Source: an uncultured Desulfobacteraceae bacterium (GTDB lineage: Bacteria; Desulfobacterota; Desulfobacteria; Desulfobacterales; UBA5852). Taken from it: DNA of 64,000 nt. The stretch lies in the NCBI GenBank assembly GCA_913060875.1, contig CAJXSL010000010.1, positions 1-64,000 on the forward strand, read 5' to 3'. How positions within the stretch are numbered: the stretch's first letter is position 1; each line of letters opens with the position of its first letter. Shown here in pieces: positions 25,064 through 34,366 of the stretch. The notes beneath the pieces are model-generated. The model was not told the origin of the DNA. It was given only the letters and a program-made list of their open reading frames with translations, and searched no databases. Position numbers and translations under genes: made by a program.

Positions 25064-26326
25064 ATGCTGCATATACCAGGATACTACGAATACTGCTGCC
25101 GCGTTAACGTGGTTGCCGGGCATGACGGATTGGAAAAAATTCCGGCCCTGCTCGAAAGGGTCCAGGCGGCCAAACCCATGATTGTAACCGACCGCGGTGT
25201 GGCCGGCGCCGGTCTGATCGATGTGGTGACCGCCGCCCTGGGAGACAAAGTTACCATTGGCGGCGTGGAAGACGATGTGCCTCAGGATTCCTCCCTTGAA
25301 GCCGTGCAACGCATTGCAGAGGCCTATCGTGCCAATGGCTGCGATGCGCTCATCGCCGTGGGGGGTGGATCGGTGCTGGATACGGCCAAGGGTGCCAATA
25401 TCATGGTCTCCGAGGAAACCGACGACCTGATGGCTTTCAGTGGTGTGGGTAAATTAAAGCGCCGGCTCAAACCCCTGATTGCCATCCCCACCACCGCCGG
25501 TACCGGGTCTGAGACCACCCTGGTGGCGGTGATCAAGGACCACGCCCGGCACCAGAAGATGCCTTTTGTCAGTTATTTTCTGCTGCCGGACGCAGCGGTT
25601 CTCGATTCGCGCATGACCCTGACCCTGCCGCCGGCCATCACTGCCGCCACCGCCATGGATGCCCTTACCCATGCGGTGGAGGCCTACACCTGCCTGGCCA
25701 AAAACCCTTTGAGCGACGCCAACGCCGTATCGGCCATCGAACTGATTGCCCGTCATTTGATGGCCGTCATGCAGCAGCCGGACAATCGGGACGGACGACT
25801 GGCCCTGGCCGTGGCCGCCACCCTGGCCGGTATGGCGTTTTCCAATGCCATGGTGGGCATGGTGCATAACATCGGTCATGCTACCGGGGCGGTCTGCGGT
25901 GTACCCCACGGAACCTGCATGGCGATTTTGCTGCCCTACGGCCTGGAATACAACCAGCACCGCAACGGTCATTTGACGGCGGAGTTGCTCTTTCATCTGG
26001 AGGGACCGGACGTATTTGCCCATACGCCGAGCGATCAGCGGGCCCAAAAGGTGATCGCCTGCATCCGGGAAATGAATCAATCCCTGCACGCGATCACCCA
26101 GGGACAGCACGCCCGCTGCCTGCGCGAGACCTACGATCGCGACGGCAACAGGGCCGTGCCTTTCGAACGCTTGACGGAGATCGCCGCGACCGCCAAAAAC
26201 GATCCGGCCATCCTGCTGAACCCCGAAGATCTGGATGACGAAGACTATATGATGGTGCTCGAGCATGCCTGGGACGGTTCACCATTGAATCGCGCGGACA
26301 TCGCCGGATTTGAAAAAAAGTATTGA
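25064..26326 (+). CDS. Iron-containing alcohol dehydrogenase
   Basis: NAD(P)-dependent alcohol/aldehyde interconversion. 420 residues. GGGSVLD (100-106) binds the cofactor, TTAGTGSE (143-150) is intact, and the metal ligands Asp199, His203, His268 and His282 are all present (AMDALTHAVEAY, MVHNIGHATG, GVPHGT). The ATG at 25064 has AAGGAG upstream. It follows the degenerate paralogue after 34 bp and is likely co-transcribed with AOR and ferredoxin. Substrate unknown. Confidence 0.92.
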   Translation: MLHIPGYYEYCCRVNVVAGHDGLEKIPALLERVQAAKPMIVTDRGVAGAGLIDVVTAALGDKVTIGGVEDDVPQDSSLEAVQRIAEAYRANGCDALIAVGGGSVLDTAKGANIMVSEETDDLMAFSGVGKLKRRLKPLIAIPTTAGTGSETTLVAVIKDHARHQKMPFVSYFLLPDAAVLDSRMTLTLPPAITAATAMDALTHAVEAYTCLAKNPLSDANAVSAIELIARHLMAVMQQPDNRDGRLALAVAATLAGMAFSNAMVGMVHNIGHATGAVCGVPHGTCMAILLPYGLEYNQHRNGHLTAELLFHLEGPDVFAHTPSDQRAQKVIACIREMNQSLHAITQGQHARCLRETYDRDGNRAVPFERLTEIAATAKNDPAILLNPEDLDDEDYMMVLEHAWDGSPLNRADIAGFEKKY

Positions 26327-26344
26327 GCATACGGGGATAAAGCC

Positions 26345-29300
26345 TTGGCCGGTTTCACCCTCATCAGCGGCAACCGCATGGAATGGCTGGCCCGGGAACT
26401 GGCCGCACACATAAAAATCCGAACGGGCGATAGCCTGGCGCCGGAGCTTATTGTCATTCAAAGCCGGGGCATGGAGCGCTGGCTGGCCCTGGAAATTGCC
26501 CGGCATAACGGTATTGCCGCCAACCTGGATTTTCCGTTTCCCGACGCATTTCTGCGCCGGATCCTGGATGCTGCCCTGCCCGATACCGTTTCGGAATCCT
26601 TCTTCGACCGCGAGGTCATGACATTCGGGATTTACGCCTTATTAGCGGATTTGGCGGCGGCTGATCCGGCCTTCAATGTCATCCAACGTTATCTCCGCCA
26701 CGACACCGGCGGGTTGAAACGGTTCCAACTGGCCGAACAGATTGCCCGCCTGTTCGATCAATATCTTGTTTTCCGGCCGGACATGATCCTGCGCTGGGAC
26801 GAGGGACAGCTGGCGGGTGAAAACCCGCACGAGCGTTGGCAGGCGGTTTTATGGCAGGCGTTGCGGCAGCGCCTGCCCGGCAAAAGCCATCGGGCGCATC
26901 TGTGGCGGCGAATGCTGGCGTCATTGCAGCGGGGGGACGTTTCGGACGGTACCTTGCCGCAACGGGTTTCGGTTTTCGGTATTTCCTACCTGCCGCCGTT
27001 CTATTTGCAGGCCCTGTCAGCCCTGTCTTCGCTGATGGCAGTTGATTTCTATCAGCTGAATCCCTGCCGCGAATTCTGGGCGGACATCGTAAGCCGTGAC
27101 GAAGAAAAGCGGTGGCGCCGTTCATGGCGGAACACGGGCGGCGTCGGGACAGAAGCCGACCTGCACCTGGAAGAGGGCAATCGCCTGCTGGCATCCATGG
27201 GGAACCAGGGCCGCGCGTTTCATCGCCTGGCCGGCGATTTCGATATCCAGACCGAAGAGTTGTTCCAGGACGGCGACAGCCGGAGCCTTCTGGCGGCCAT
27301 CCAGGATGACATTTTAAATTTGCGCCACCCTTCAGCCGAAGACGAACGGACAGCTCCATCGACGGCCGGCGACCATTCCCTTCAAATCCATGCCTGCCAC
27401 GGTCCCATGCGCGAAATCGAAATTCTTCACGATCATCTGCTGAACATGCTGGATACCGATCCCCGTCTGGAGCCCCGGGACATTCTGGTATTGACAACGG
27501 ACATGGAAACCTATGCGCCCTATATCCAGGCGGTGTTCGGCACGCCCGAGGATGAGAGCCAGCGGCTGCCCTTCAGCCTTGCGGATCGCGGCGTGATTCA
27601 GAACCGCCCGGTGGTGGACGCTTTCTTCCTTTTGCTGGACCTCCCCCAGTCACGCTTTCCGGCCAGTGAAATTGCCGGTCTCCTCGAGGTGGCCTCCCTT
27701 CGGGCGCGCTTTGGCTTTGCCGATGAGGATGTTGCCCTGATTGGTGATTGGATTTCGGAAACGCGTATTCGCTGGGGGACGGACGCGGCAGCCAAATCCC
27801 GTCTGGGGTTGCCGCCGGAGGAGGCCAATACCTGGCAGGCAGGGCTGGACCGGCTTATTATGGGGTATGCGGTCGCTTCGGATGACGGGCCATTATGCCA
27901 CGGGATCCTCCCGTCGGCCGGGGCCGAGGGAACAGCGGCGGATGTCCTCGGGCATCTGGTGGTTTTAATGGCGCGCATGAAAGACTGGCAGCAGCGATTG
28001 AGCGCTCCCATGCGCGCCACTAAATGGGCCCGTTGCCTGTTGCGCCTTCTGGATGGTTTTTTTGAATCCGACCCAACCCATGAACCCGACCTGCGATGGC
28101 TGAGGCGGCTGATCAACGAAATGCCGCAATACGCAGAGGAAGCCGCCATGGACGATCCGATGGGGATCGAGGTGGTCCGGGCCTACCTCCGCCGGCGTAT
28201 CGAGGATCAACGCTCGGGGGCCGGCTTCGTATCCGGCGGGATTACCTTTGCAGCCCTGCTGCCCATGCGCAGTATTCCCGCCAAGGTGGTCTGCCTTCTG
28301 GGGATGGGCCAGGACCTGTTTCCACGGGAAGACCGCCCCCTGGGATTCGATCTCATGGCGGCCAAACCACACCTGGGGGACCGCTCCCGCCGCAGTGATG
28401 ACAAATACCTGTTTCTGGAAGCCCTCATATCCGCCCGGCAATGTTTCTATGTCAGTTTCGTGGGCTACGACGTGCAGGACAACACCATCCTGCCGCCGTC
28501 GGTTCTGGTCAGCGAATTGATCGATTACATCACGGAAGGGTACCGGGTTAAGGAGGAGGACCTGGTGACCCGACATCGCCTGCAGGCCTTCTCACCGGCC
28601 TATTTCCAGACCACGGATCAACGGTTTTTCAGCTACAGCCAGACCGCCCGGGATGCGGCTGCCCGTCTGGTCGCGACACGTTCGCAGCCCCAGGTGCCGA
28701 GAGATTTTATCGCCTCTCCGCTGCCCCCGTGGGATGCCGGATTCCTAACGGTCGATTTGGACAGCCTGTCACAGGCCCTGGGTCATGCCTGCCGTTTTAT
28801 GATGGAAAAACGCCTGCAAATCCGCTTGCATGACCGGGCCGTGGACACCAACGACCGGGAAAGTTTTACGCTGGATCCGCTGGGGCGTTTTGATTTGGGT
28901 CAGACCCTGGCAAGGGAATTTCTACAGGCATCGGACATGCCGGATGCCATGGCCAAAGCCAAAGCCCGTGGCCAGATACCCCATGGCGACCCGGGGCGGA
29001 AGGCATTCAAGGACGTTTGGGGGGAGGTGGCCGATTGGATCGCCGTGATCCAGGAGATTCAGCAAGGTGCTTTGCCTGCCCGCGTTACGGTCGACAGGCA
29101 AGTCCCCCCTTATACGATTACGGGGACGCTGGACACACTGTTTCCGGGGGGACAGCTGTGTTATCGCTTCAGCAGGGCCAAAGGTACCGATTTGATCGGC
29201 GCCTGGCTGCGCCACCTGCTTTGGGACGACCCGTTTGACCGGGACGGGAATCGCCCGACGGTGCTGGCCACCCGGGACGGCCTGTGGCGCTTTCGACCGG

Positions 29301-29611
29301 TGGACCATCCGGACGAACATTTGCAGGCCCTGCTGGCCATTTACCAAAGGATCGGCCATGAACCGGTTCCCCTTTTTCCGCGCACTTCCTGGAACTATGC
29401 CGTGATGCGCTTCGAAAAACATTTTACAACGGAAAGGGCCCTGGAGCGGGTCCGGGCCCAATGGCCGACAACCTATCGCTATCCGGGAGAAGCGGATGAT
29501 CCTTACATCCGGTATTGTTTTCCCCATGGGAATCCCCTGGGTGAAACCTTTGTCAAGGTGACCGAAGCCGTCTACGATCCCATCATGCAATTTGCCGAGC
29601 GAATTCATTAA
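26345..29611 (+). CDS. recC: Exodeoxyribonuclease V gamma subunit RecC
   Basis: Chi-recognition and scaffold subunit of RecBCD, which processes double-strand DNA ends. 1088 residues, near the usual length. N-terminal LISGNRMEWLA and SRGMERWLALEIA are typical, as are LPFSLADR near 410 and the LPMRSIPAKVVCLLGM segment. The start is TTG 26345, because the residues before the first ATG (26378) match the family N-terminus. recX follows. Its partners recB and recD lie about 5 kb downstream rather than adjacent. Confidence 0.93.
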   Translation: MAGFTLISGNRMEWLARELAAHIKIRTGDSLAPELIVIQSRGMERWLALEIARHNGIAANLDFPFPDAFLRRILDAALPDTVSESFFDREVMTFGIYALLADLAAADPAFNVIQRYLRHDTGGLKRFQLAEQIARLFDQYLVFRPDMILRWDEGQLAGENPHERWQAVLWQALRQRLPGKSHRAHLWRRMLASLQRGDVSDGTLPQRVSVFGISYLPPFYLQALSALSSLMAVDFYQLNPCREFWADIVSRDEEKRWRRSWRNTGGVGTEADLHLEEGNRLLASMGNQGRAFHRLAGDFDIQTEELFQDGDSRSLLAAIQDDILNLRHPSAEDERTAPSTAGDHSLQIHACHGPMREIEILHDHLLNMLDTDPRLEPRDILVLTTDMETYAPYIQAVFGTPEDESQRLPFSLADRGVIQNRPVVDAFFLLLDLPQSRFPASEIAGLLEVASLRARFGFADEDVALIGDWISETRIRWGTDAAAKSRLGLPPEEANTWQAGLDRLIMGYAVASDDGPLCHGILPSAGAEGTAADVLGHLVVLMARMKDWQQRLSAPMRATKWARCLLRLLDGFFESDPTHEPDLRWLRRLINEMPQYAEEAAMDDPMGIEVVRAYLRRRIEDQRSGAGFVSGGITFAALLPMRSIPAKVVCLLGMGQDLFPREDRPLGFDLMAAKPHLGDRSRRSDDKYLFLEALISARQCFYVSFVGYDVQDNTILPPSVLVSELIDYITEGYRVKEEDLVTRHRLQAFSPAYFQTTDQRFFSYSQTARDAAARLVATRSQPQVPRDFIASPLPPWDAGFLTVDLDSLSQALGHACRFMMEKRLQIRLHDRAVDTNDRESFTLDPLGRFDLGQTLAREFLQASDMPDAMAKAKARGQIPHGDPGRKAFKDVWGEVADWIAVIQEIQQGALPARVTVDRQVPPYTITGTLDTLFPGGQLCYRFSRAKGTDLIGAWLRHLLWDDPFDRDGNRPTVLATRDGLWRFRPVDHPDEHLQALLAIYQRIGHEPVPLFPRTSWNYAVMRFEKHFTTERALERVRAQWPTTYRYPGEADDPYIRYCFPHGNPLGETFVKVTEAVYDPIMQFAERIH

Positions 29612-29612
29612 A

Positions 29613-30305
29613 ATGCCCCCGCGATCACCATGGCCGGCGCATCGTCCGGACCCCGAATTTTCTGCCGACAACGATGCCGGAATCGGGCGGATAACGGGCA
29701 TCGTCATCCAAAAGACACCTTTCAAACGCGCCGCCATCATGGTGGATGGCCATCTGGCAGTTTATGCGCGTCCCCGGGATGCCGAGCGGTTGCGCACCGG
29801 TGATGCCATCAGCGGAGGGGCACTGGCGGAACTGCACCGTTGTTACCAGGATTATGGCGCTTATCGCCAGGCCGTGCGCTTTTTAAGTGCCCGGGATCGA
29901 AGTGTCCGGGAGGTGCGCCAACATGTCCGCACCAAGGGATGGGAGACGGCCGCCTCCGACCGGGCGGTTGAACGCCTGCAGGCCGAGGGATATCTTGACG
30001 ACCATGCTTTTGCCCGCCGCTGGGTCGATACACGCTGCCGCACGGCGCCGCGCAGCCGTCTGGCGGTCATCCAGGAATTGAAACAGAAAGGTGTCCCGCG
30101 CGACGCCATCGATGCTGCCGTGGCGCGCATGGACGAGGCGGCTCTGGCACTTGCGTGTACCCAAAAGAAAGCTCGGCAGTGGGTGCGCTACGGCGAGGAC
30201 GAAAAAGAGCGTCGTATCGTCGTTTTTCTTCAGCGCAAGGGGTTTTCCTATGCCGTGGGGCGGAAAGCCGCCCAAGCATACCGTGAGCTGACAAAGGACG
30301 ATTGA
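29613..30305 (+). CDS. recX: Regulatory protein RecX
   Basis: Modulator of RecA filaments. 230 residues. Three-helix repeats typical of RecX: RFLSARDRSVREVRQHVRTKGW, then YLDDHAFARRWVDTRC, then ELKQKGV and a C-terminal FLQRKGFSYAV. An N-terminal extension of about 60 residues contains a basic strand (GIVIQKTPFKRAAI). Starts right at the end of recC; recA is not in the window. Confidence 0.85.
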   Translation: MPPRSPWPAHRPDPEFSADNDAGIGRITGIVIQKTPFKRAAIMVDGHLAVYARPRDAERLRTGDAISGGALAELHRCYQDYGAYRQAVRFLSARDRSVREVRQHVRTKGWETAASDRAVERLQAEGYLDDHAFARRWVDTRCRTAPRSRLAVIQELKQKGVPRDAIDAAVARMDEAALALACTQKKARQWVRYGEDEKERRIVVFLQRKGFSYAVGRKAAQAYRELTKDD

Positions 30306-30358
30306 CTTTTCAGCCGCATGCCAGTATGAGTGCCCCCAATCAAGGGGAGTGATCCAGC

Positions 30359-30877
30359 ATGTATGCATCGATGACCATTTATATCGCCGCGGTCTTGGCC
30401 GCCAACTATACCGCCACCTGGTTCATACCGCTGCCGATCTTCGGCATGGTATCTGTCGGCACCCTGATTTTCGGCATTACCTTCACCCAACGGGACAGGG
30501 TGCACCGCTACGGACGCAAAGCCGTCTATACCATGATCATGCTGGCGGCCGTCGGAATGGTGCTGGAATCCCTTTTCCTGGGGGTGGAATGGCGTATCAT
30601 CCTGGCCTCATTCATCGCCATCGTACTCAGTGAAACCGCCGATACGGAAATTTACCAGAAACTGCTCCACCGCAGCTGGATTCAGCGGGTGACCGGATCC
30701 AATCTGATCAGCATCCCCCTGGACAGTATCCTTTTCAACCTCATTGCCTTTCTGGGTGTTTTCGCGCCGGGCATGCTGGTGGCCATCATTTTCGGGGAAA
30801 TTGTCACCAAATTCTCCACCGGTGCGCTGGCCGCGCTATGGCGGGCGCCGCAGAAAATCAGGGACGTACCGGCCTAA
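30359..30877 (+). CDS. VUT-family (YhhQ-like) membrane transporter
   Basis: 172 residues, about five or six hydrophobic helices. It resembles the VUT/DUF165 family, whose characterised members import queuosine precursors: FGITFTQRDRVHRYGRK in a loop after the second helix, SETADTEIYQKL, then SNLISIPLDSILFN. Strong ribosome binding site AAGGGGAG. The substrate here is inferred from the family. Confidence 0.85.
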   Translation: MYASMTIYIAAVLAANYTATWFIPLPIFGMVSVGTLIFGITFTQRDRVHRYGRKAVYTMIMLAAVGMVLESLFLGVEWRIILASFIAIVLSETADTEIYQKLLHRSWIQRVTGSNLISIPLDSILFNLIAFLGVFAPGMLVAIIFGEIVTKFSTGALAALWRAPQKIRDVPA

Positions 30878-31061
30878 GCATCACTCCGGACCGGTATTCA
30901 CGGCGGCAGCCAACGCATTGACATCAATCCCCAAAGCCCGGCACGTAATCCGCGCTTGACGGACGGCGAAGATAACCGCTATTCTTACGCACTGGCTCCG
31001 GCTCCGCACCGATTGACGATCGGCGAAGACTGGGGCGAAAAAATCGTTACAGGAGGCGGCC

Positions 31062-31430
31062 ATGGGACAGGAGGCGCAAGGACACCCCGACGAACGCGTG
31101 CCCGAGCGGCGCACAACGCCCCGTGTGGGGGTCGAATTCTGGGTTGAAGAGTGCTGCCAGGACGGTGTCTATTTCCACCGGGTGACCAACCTGAGCCGTG
31201 ACGGCTTCTTTATTGAAAAAAAACTGCCGTTTCAGGTCGGGCAGACCGTCCACGTCCGTTTGGAACTGCCGGGCATCCAAAACAAGTTGGATGCCCGGTC
31301 GCGTGTGGTCGACAACTACAGCGACGGACAAGCCGCATTGCGGGGGGCGGGGTTTCAGTTTCTGGAATTGGATCAACGGACACGGGCGGGGATCGCAGCC
31401 TATATCGATCAGGTCCGCCAGCCGGAATAA
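31062..31430 (+). CDS. PilZ-domain protein
   Basis: 122 residues, a single PilZ domain. The c-di-GMP signature RxxxR (RTTPR near 17-21) and NLSRDGFF (NxSxxG) are both present, so binding is expected. No output domain, so it probably acts by contact with a partner. ACAGGAGG precedes the ATG. About 90 bp further downstream is a 144-bp palindromic repeat. Confidence 0.85.
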   Translation: MGQEAQGHPDERVPERRTTPRVGVEFWVEECCQDGVYFHRVTNLSRDGFFIEKKLPFQVGQTVHVRLELPGIQNKLDARSRVVDNYSDGQAALRGAGFQFLELDQRTRAGIAAYIDQVRQPE

Positions 31431-31517
31431 GCCGGCGTCACCAGGGATGCATCGGCGGGCAAGCCCAGGCGGCACCCGCCGGCATACAACCGCTGTCCGC
31501 CGGTCGGCATGATAAAT

Positions 31518-31661
31518 AGTGCCCATCCGTAAACGGTATCTTTCGGCCCCTGGTGGCGTTCTCGCTCGTTTTCAATCCTCGAAATAGCGGGCTATTCCTC
31601 CGGTTGAAAACTTGCTCGGGCCTTGCCAGAAACCAAAATCTACCATTTATGGACGGACACT
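31518..31661. repeat. 144-bp palindromic element, copy 1
   Basis: Begins AGTGCCCATCC and ends GGACGGACACT. Nearly the whole element folds on itself: outer AAACGGTAT/ATTTGG-type arms, an inner GTTTTCAA/TTGAAAAC arm and a central AATAGCGGGCTATT. Two more copies are at 46280-46423 and 49179-49324. No coding capacity. AAAT occurs on both sides of this copy, a possible short target duplication. Confidence 0.85.
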
Positions 31662-31706
31662 AAATGACAGCATCGTTGCCTATCCCATACAACAGGAGGA
31701 ACGGCG

Positions 31707-32045
31707 ATGACCCTGACAACGTTCCTGCAAAAAGCCCGTAAATTCGAGCTCCAGGCCTACCGACAACCCGCCGACCACGGCCGTCTGGCGGAAACCCATA
31801 TCGCCTATTCCGGTTCTCCTTTTCAACATCCGGACAATCCGGACAAGATCATTCTGGTAGCAGATCCCTACAGCCAGAATACCTTTTACTACGAATTCAA
31901 CAAAGGCGACATCGGTCTGGCCGAAGATCTTCCCAATATCGTCAACCTGGAAAACGAAACCCTGGCCATGGTGCGTCTATGGGTGAAGAAGGGCACTCTG
32001 GCGGTACGCTGCACACCCTTTCGGGTGGCCAACACGTTGGGGTGA
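31707..32045 (+). CDS. Small conserved protein (possible Ppa-labelled family)
   Basis: 112 residues with a good ribosome binding site (AACAGGAGGAAC). No catalytic motif that I can place. Segments such as YSGSPFQHPDNPDKIILVADPYS, split here as YSGSPFQHP and DKIILVADPYS, and MVRLWVKKG look conserved and suggest a small mixed alpha/beta domain. I have a weak memory that such short proteins in sulfate reducers are labelled inorganic pyrophosphatase Ppa, but nothing in the sequence shows pyrophosphatase activity. It could equally be a small binding protein. Confidence 0.7.
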   Translation: MTLTTFLQKARKFELQAYRQPADHGRLAETHIAYSGSPFQHPDNPDKIILVADPYSQNTFYYEFNKGDIGLAEDLPNIVNLENETLAMVRLWVKKGTLAVRCTPFRVANTLG

Positions 32046-32049
32046 GGAT

Positions 32050-32484
32050 TCAAAACGCACCGAGCTGGCAGGGTTTCACTTTAATGCCCAAAGCTTCGCA
32101 CACATTGGCGATATCCAAACGCTTTATCTCATGGCGGCGGGCAATTGCCCAGGCGGCGTAGCAGGGCAGACGCTCGTTTTCAAGGGCCTCCAGGATGTCC
32201 TTTTCGAGGGCCGCATCCCAATGGTCGGCTTTCCTGACGATACGATTCTCCGGTGTATACCCGAAAAGCCCCAACTGACAGCGCATCAAGCGCACGTCCA
32301 TTAAATCCAGCGTTTTGCCGATGGCGGCCGGTTCCCTTCCGAGTTTTTGGGCGACACCATGGGCCGCCGCGCAACTGATGCGGCCATCCTTGATTTTTTC
32401 GCTTAACGCGCCGGCCACATCCTCCTCCGGCACAGACGACGCCGGGTGCTTGCCGGCATATCCATCATGACGATCATGCGACAT
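32050..32484 (-). CDS. Internally duplicated small protein with CQLG motifs
   Basis: 144 residues, the only minus-strand gene between recC and recD. Two tandem units of about 45 residues, one ending MRCQLGLF near 88-95 and one ending KPCQLGAF at the C-terminus. Each begins with a helical stretch containing a Cys-Ala-Ala/Tyr-Ala-Ala and an A-x-A/V motif, suggesting winged-helix-like repeats. Function not recognised. A Shine-Dalgarno (AGGAGGAAAG) precedes the start. Confidence 0.75.
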   Translation of the reverse strand: MSHDRHDGYAGKHPASSVPEEDVAGALSEKIKDGRISCAAAHGVAQKLGREPAAIGKTLDLMDVRLMRCQLGLFGYTPENRIVRKADHWDAALEKDILEALENERLPCYAAWAIARRHEIKRLDIANVCEALGIKVKPCQLGAF

Positions 32485-32695
32485 ACTTTCCTCCTGATAT
32501 TAAGGTCGAGCCATGACATTATGCTAGAATCGATGCGGTGATCAAGTCATCATGCGTCCGTATGGCGTTGATCTGAAATTGACAGGGTTGTGCATGATTG
32601 ATAGGGTAGCGCGTCTTTGCGGCGGTGATGCGATCCGTATTGCCGTAAGCGTTTTCGGCAGGGCACCGGCCCCAATCGTTAAACAGGAGATATGC

Positions 32696-34006
32696 ATGCG
32701 TATAAGCGAAAATTTCATGCCGGCCTTCAAGAGCCAGGAGGAACTTCGGGTGCACCAGTTGAAAGGCCTGCAATGGACCGTACAGCACGCCTACCACGGT
32801 TCGCCCGAATACCGGAAAAAGTTTGACGCCGCCGGTGTGAAACCGGAAGACATCCAAAGCCTGGACGATCTTCGGCGCTTGCCGTTTACCACGGCCGAGG
32901 ATTTGCGCGCAGGCTATCCATTTCCATTGCGCTGCGTGCCCTATGAAAAAATTGTGCGCATCCATTCCAGCAGCGGCACAACGGGCAAACGCAAGAACCT
33001 TTGCTATACCCAGAAAGACGTCGATGACTGGGCCCGATTTTTTGCCCGCTGTTATCAAATGGCGGGGGTGACGGAAAGCGACCGCGTTCAGATTGCCGTG
33101 GGGTATGGTGTCTGGACCGCCGGGGTCGGCTTTCAGGCGGCGTGCGAAAAACTCGGGGCCATGGCCCTGCCGGCGGGCCCGGGCAACGTGGATTTGCAAT
33201 GTCAGTTCATGTTGGACCTCCAGTCGACCGTATTGTGCTGTACGGCCTCCATGGGGCTTCTGATGGCGGAAGAAATCAATCGTCGCGGTTTGTCGGATCG
33301 CGTCAACATCCGCAAAGTCATCTACGGATCGGAGCGCTCTTCACGCTCCATGCGTGAGAAGATCAGCAGCCTGCTGGGGGGCGCCGAACTGTTCGATATC
33401 ACGGGTTTGACCGAACTTTACGGACCGGGCACCGGCATTGAATGCCCGGATCATGACTGCATCCACTACTGGTCGGATTATTATTTATTGGAGATCCTTG
33501 ACCCGGAAACCCTCGAACCGGTGGCCGACGGCGAGTGGGGTGAAATGGTGGTCACGACCCTCGCCAAAGAAGCCGTGCCCATGATTCGCTACCGCACCCA
33601 TGACATCACGCGCATTCTCCCGGGGCCCTGCAGCTGTGGGAGCATCATGCCGCGCCATTCCCGTATTATGGGACGCACGGACGACATGTTCATTTTCCGG
33701 GCCGTCAATATCTATCCCTCGCATATCGACACCATCATCTCCGGCATTTCGGAGTTGGGATCGGAATATCAGATTCATCTCGAACGGGATGCGTCCGAAC
33801 GCGGGGTCATGCGCATCGTGACCGAAATCCGTGAGGGGGCCGACCTGGAAGCCTGTCAGCCCCTGGCCGGGGAGTTGGCCAAAAAAATCAAACGGGAATT
33901 GATGGTAACGCCCCAAGTGGAACTTGTCGCCTATGGCACCTTGCCGCGCTCGGAGCGCAAAAGCCAGAGGGTGTTTGACGAGCGGATTCAGGATCCGATT
34001 ATTTAA
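32696..34006 (+). CDS. paaK: Phenylacetate-CoA ligase family protein
   Basis: ATP-dependent formation of an aryl-acetyl-CoA thioester (AMP-forming). 436 residues. P-loop-like SSSGTTGKRK at 91-100, then YGVWTAGVG, ITGLTELYGPG and the C-terminal GRTDDMFIFRAVNIYPSHID hinge region (shown as GRTDDMFIFRAVN). The chosen ATG has AGGAGA six bases upstream; the frame is open further upstream without conservation. Such enzymes in anaerobes often serve amino-acid (Phe, Tyr, Trp) oxidation with indolepyruvate oxidoreductase, which is not beside it. Substrate is inferred. Confidence 0.9.
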   Translation: MRISENFMPAFKSQEELRVHQLKGLQWTVQHAYHGSPEYRKKFDAAGVKPEDIQSLDDLRRLPFTTAEDLRAGYPFPLRCVPYEKIVRIHSSSGTTGKRKNLCYTQKDVDDWARFFARCYQMAGVTESDRVQIAVGYGVWTAGVGFQAACEKLGAMALPAGPGNVDLQCQFMLDLQSTVLCCTASMGLLMAEEINRRGLSDRVNIRKVIYGSERSSRSMREKISSLLGGAELFDITGLTELYGPGTGIECPDHDCIHYWSDYYLLEILDPETLEPVADGEWGEMVVTTLAKEAVPMIRYRTHDITRILPGPCSCGSIMPRHSRIMGRTDDMFIFRAVNIYPSHIDTIISGISELGSEYQIHLERDASERGVMRIVTEIREGADLEACQPLAGELAKKIKRELMVTPQVELVAYGTLPRSERKSQRVFDERIQDPII

Positions 34007-34057
34007 CCGGGCATTCCGGCGCATGACGACGATGTTTTCTATTCGAAGGGAAAGCCA

Positions 34058-34327
34058 ATGGAACAGCGTCCCTTTGTGGTGGTGCCTTTCAAAGAACTGA
34101 GTCCGGATGCTCTGACGGGCCTACTGGAAGCGTATGTCAGCCGGGAAGGCACGGATTACGGCCATACCCCGCCGCCGACCCTGGCGGAAAAAACAGCGCA
34201 AGTACGCCGGCAACTGGAGGAGGGGCATGCCGTTATTGTCTTCGATCCTGAGGCTCAAAGCTGCAATATTATGCCGCGCCACGACCTGCCGCCGGATGCC
34301 ATTAACACATCCGCAGAATCCAAATAG
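34058..34327 (+). CDS. YheU-family (UPF0270) protein
   Basis: 89 residues. Matches the YheU family pattern: a V-PF-ELSPDAL start, LLEAYVSREGTDYG, LAEKTAQVRRQLEEG and NIMPRHDL near the end. The family has no established function. It sits just upstream of recB. Confidence 0.8.
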   Translation: MEQRPFVVVPFKELSPDALTGLLEAYVSREGTDYGHTPPPTLAEKTAQVRRQLEEGHAVIVFDPEAQSCNIMPRHDLPPDAINTSAESK

Positions 34328-34366
34328 CCCAGGTCATGGCCGCTCAAACCCGATATCGTGCACGCC

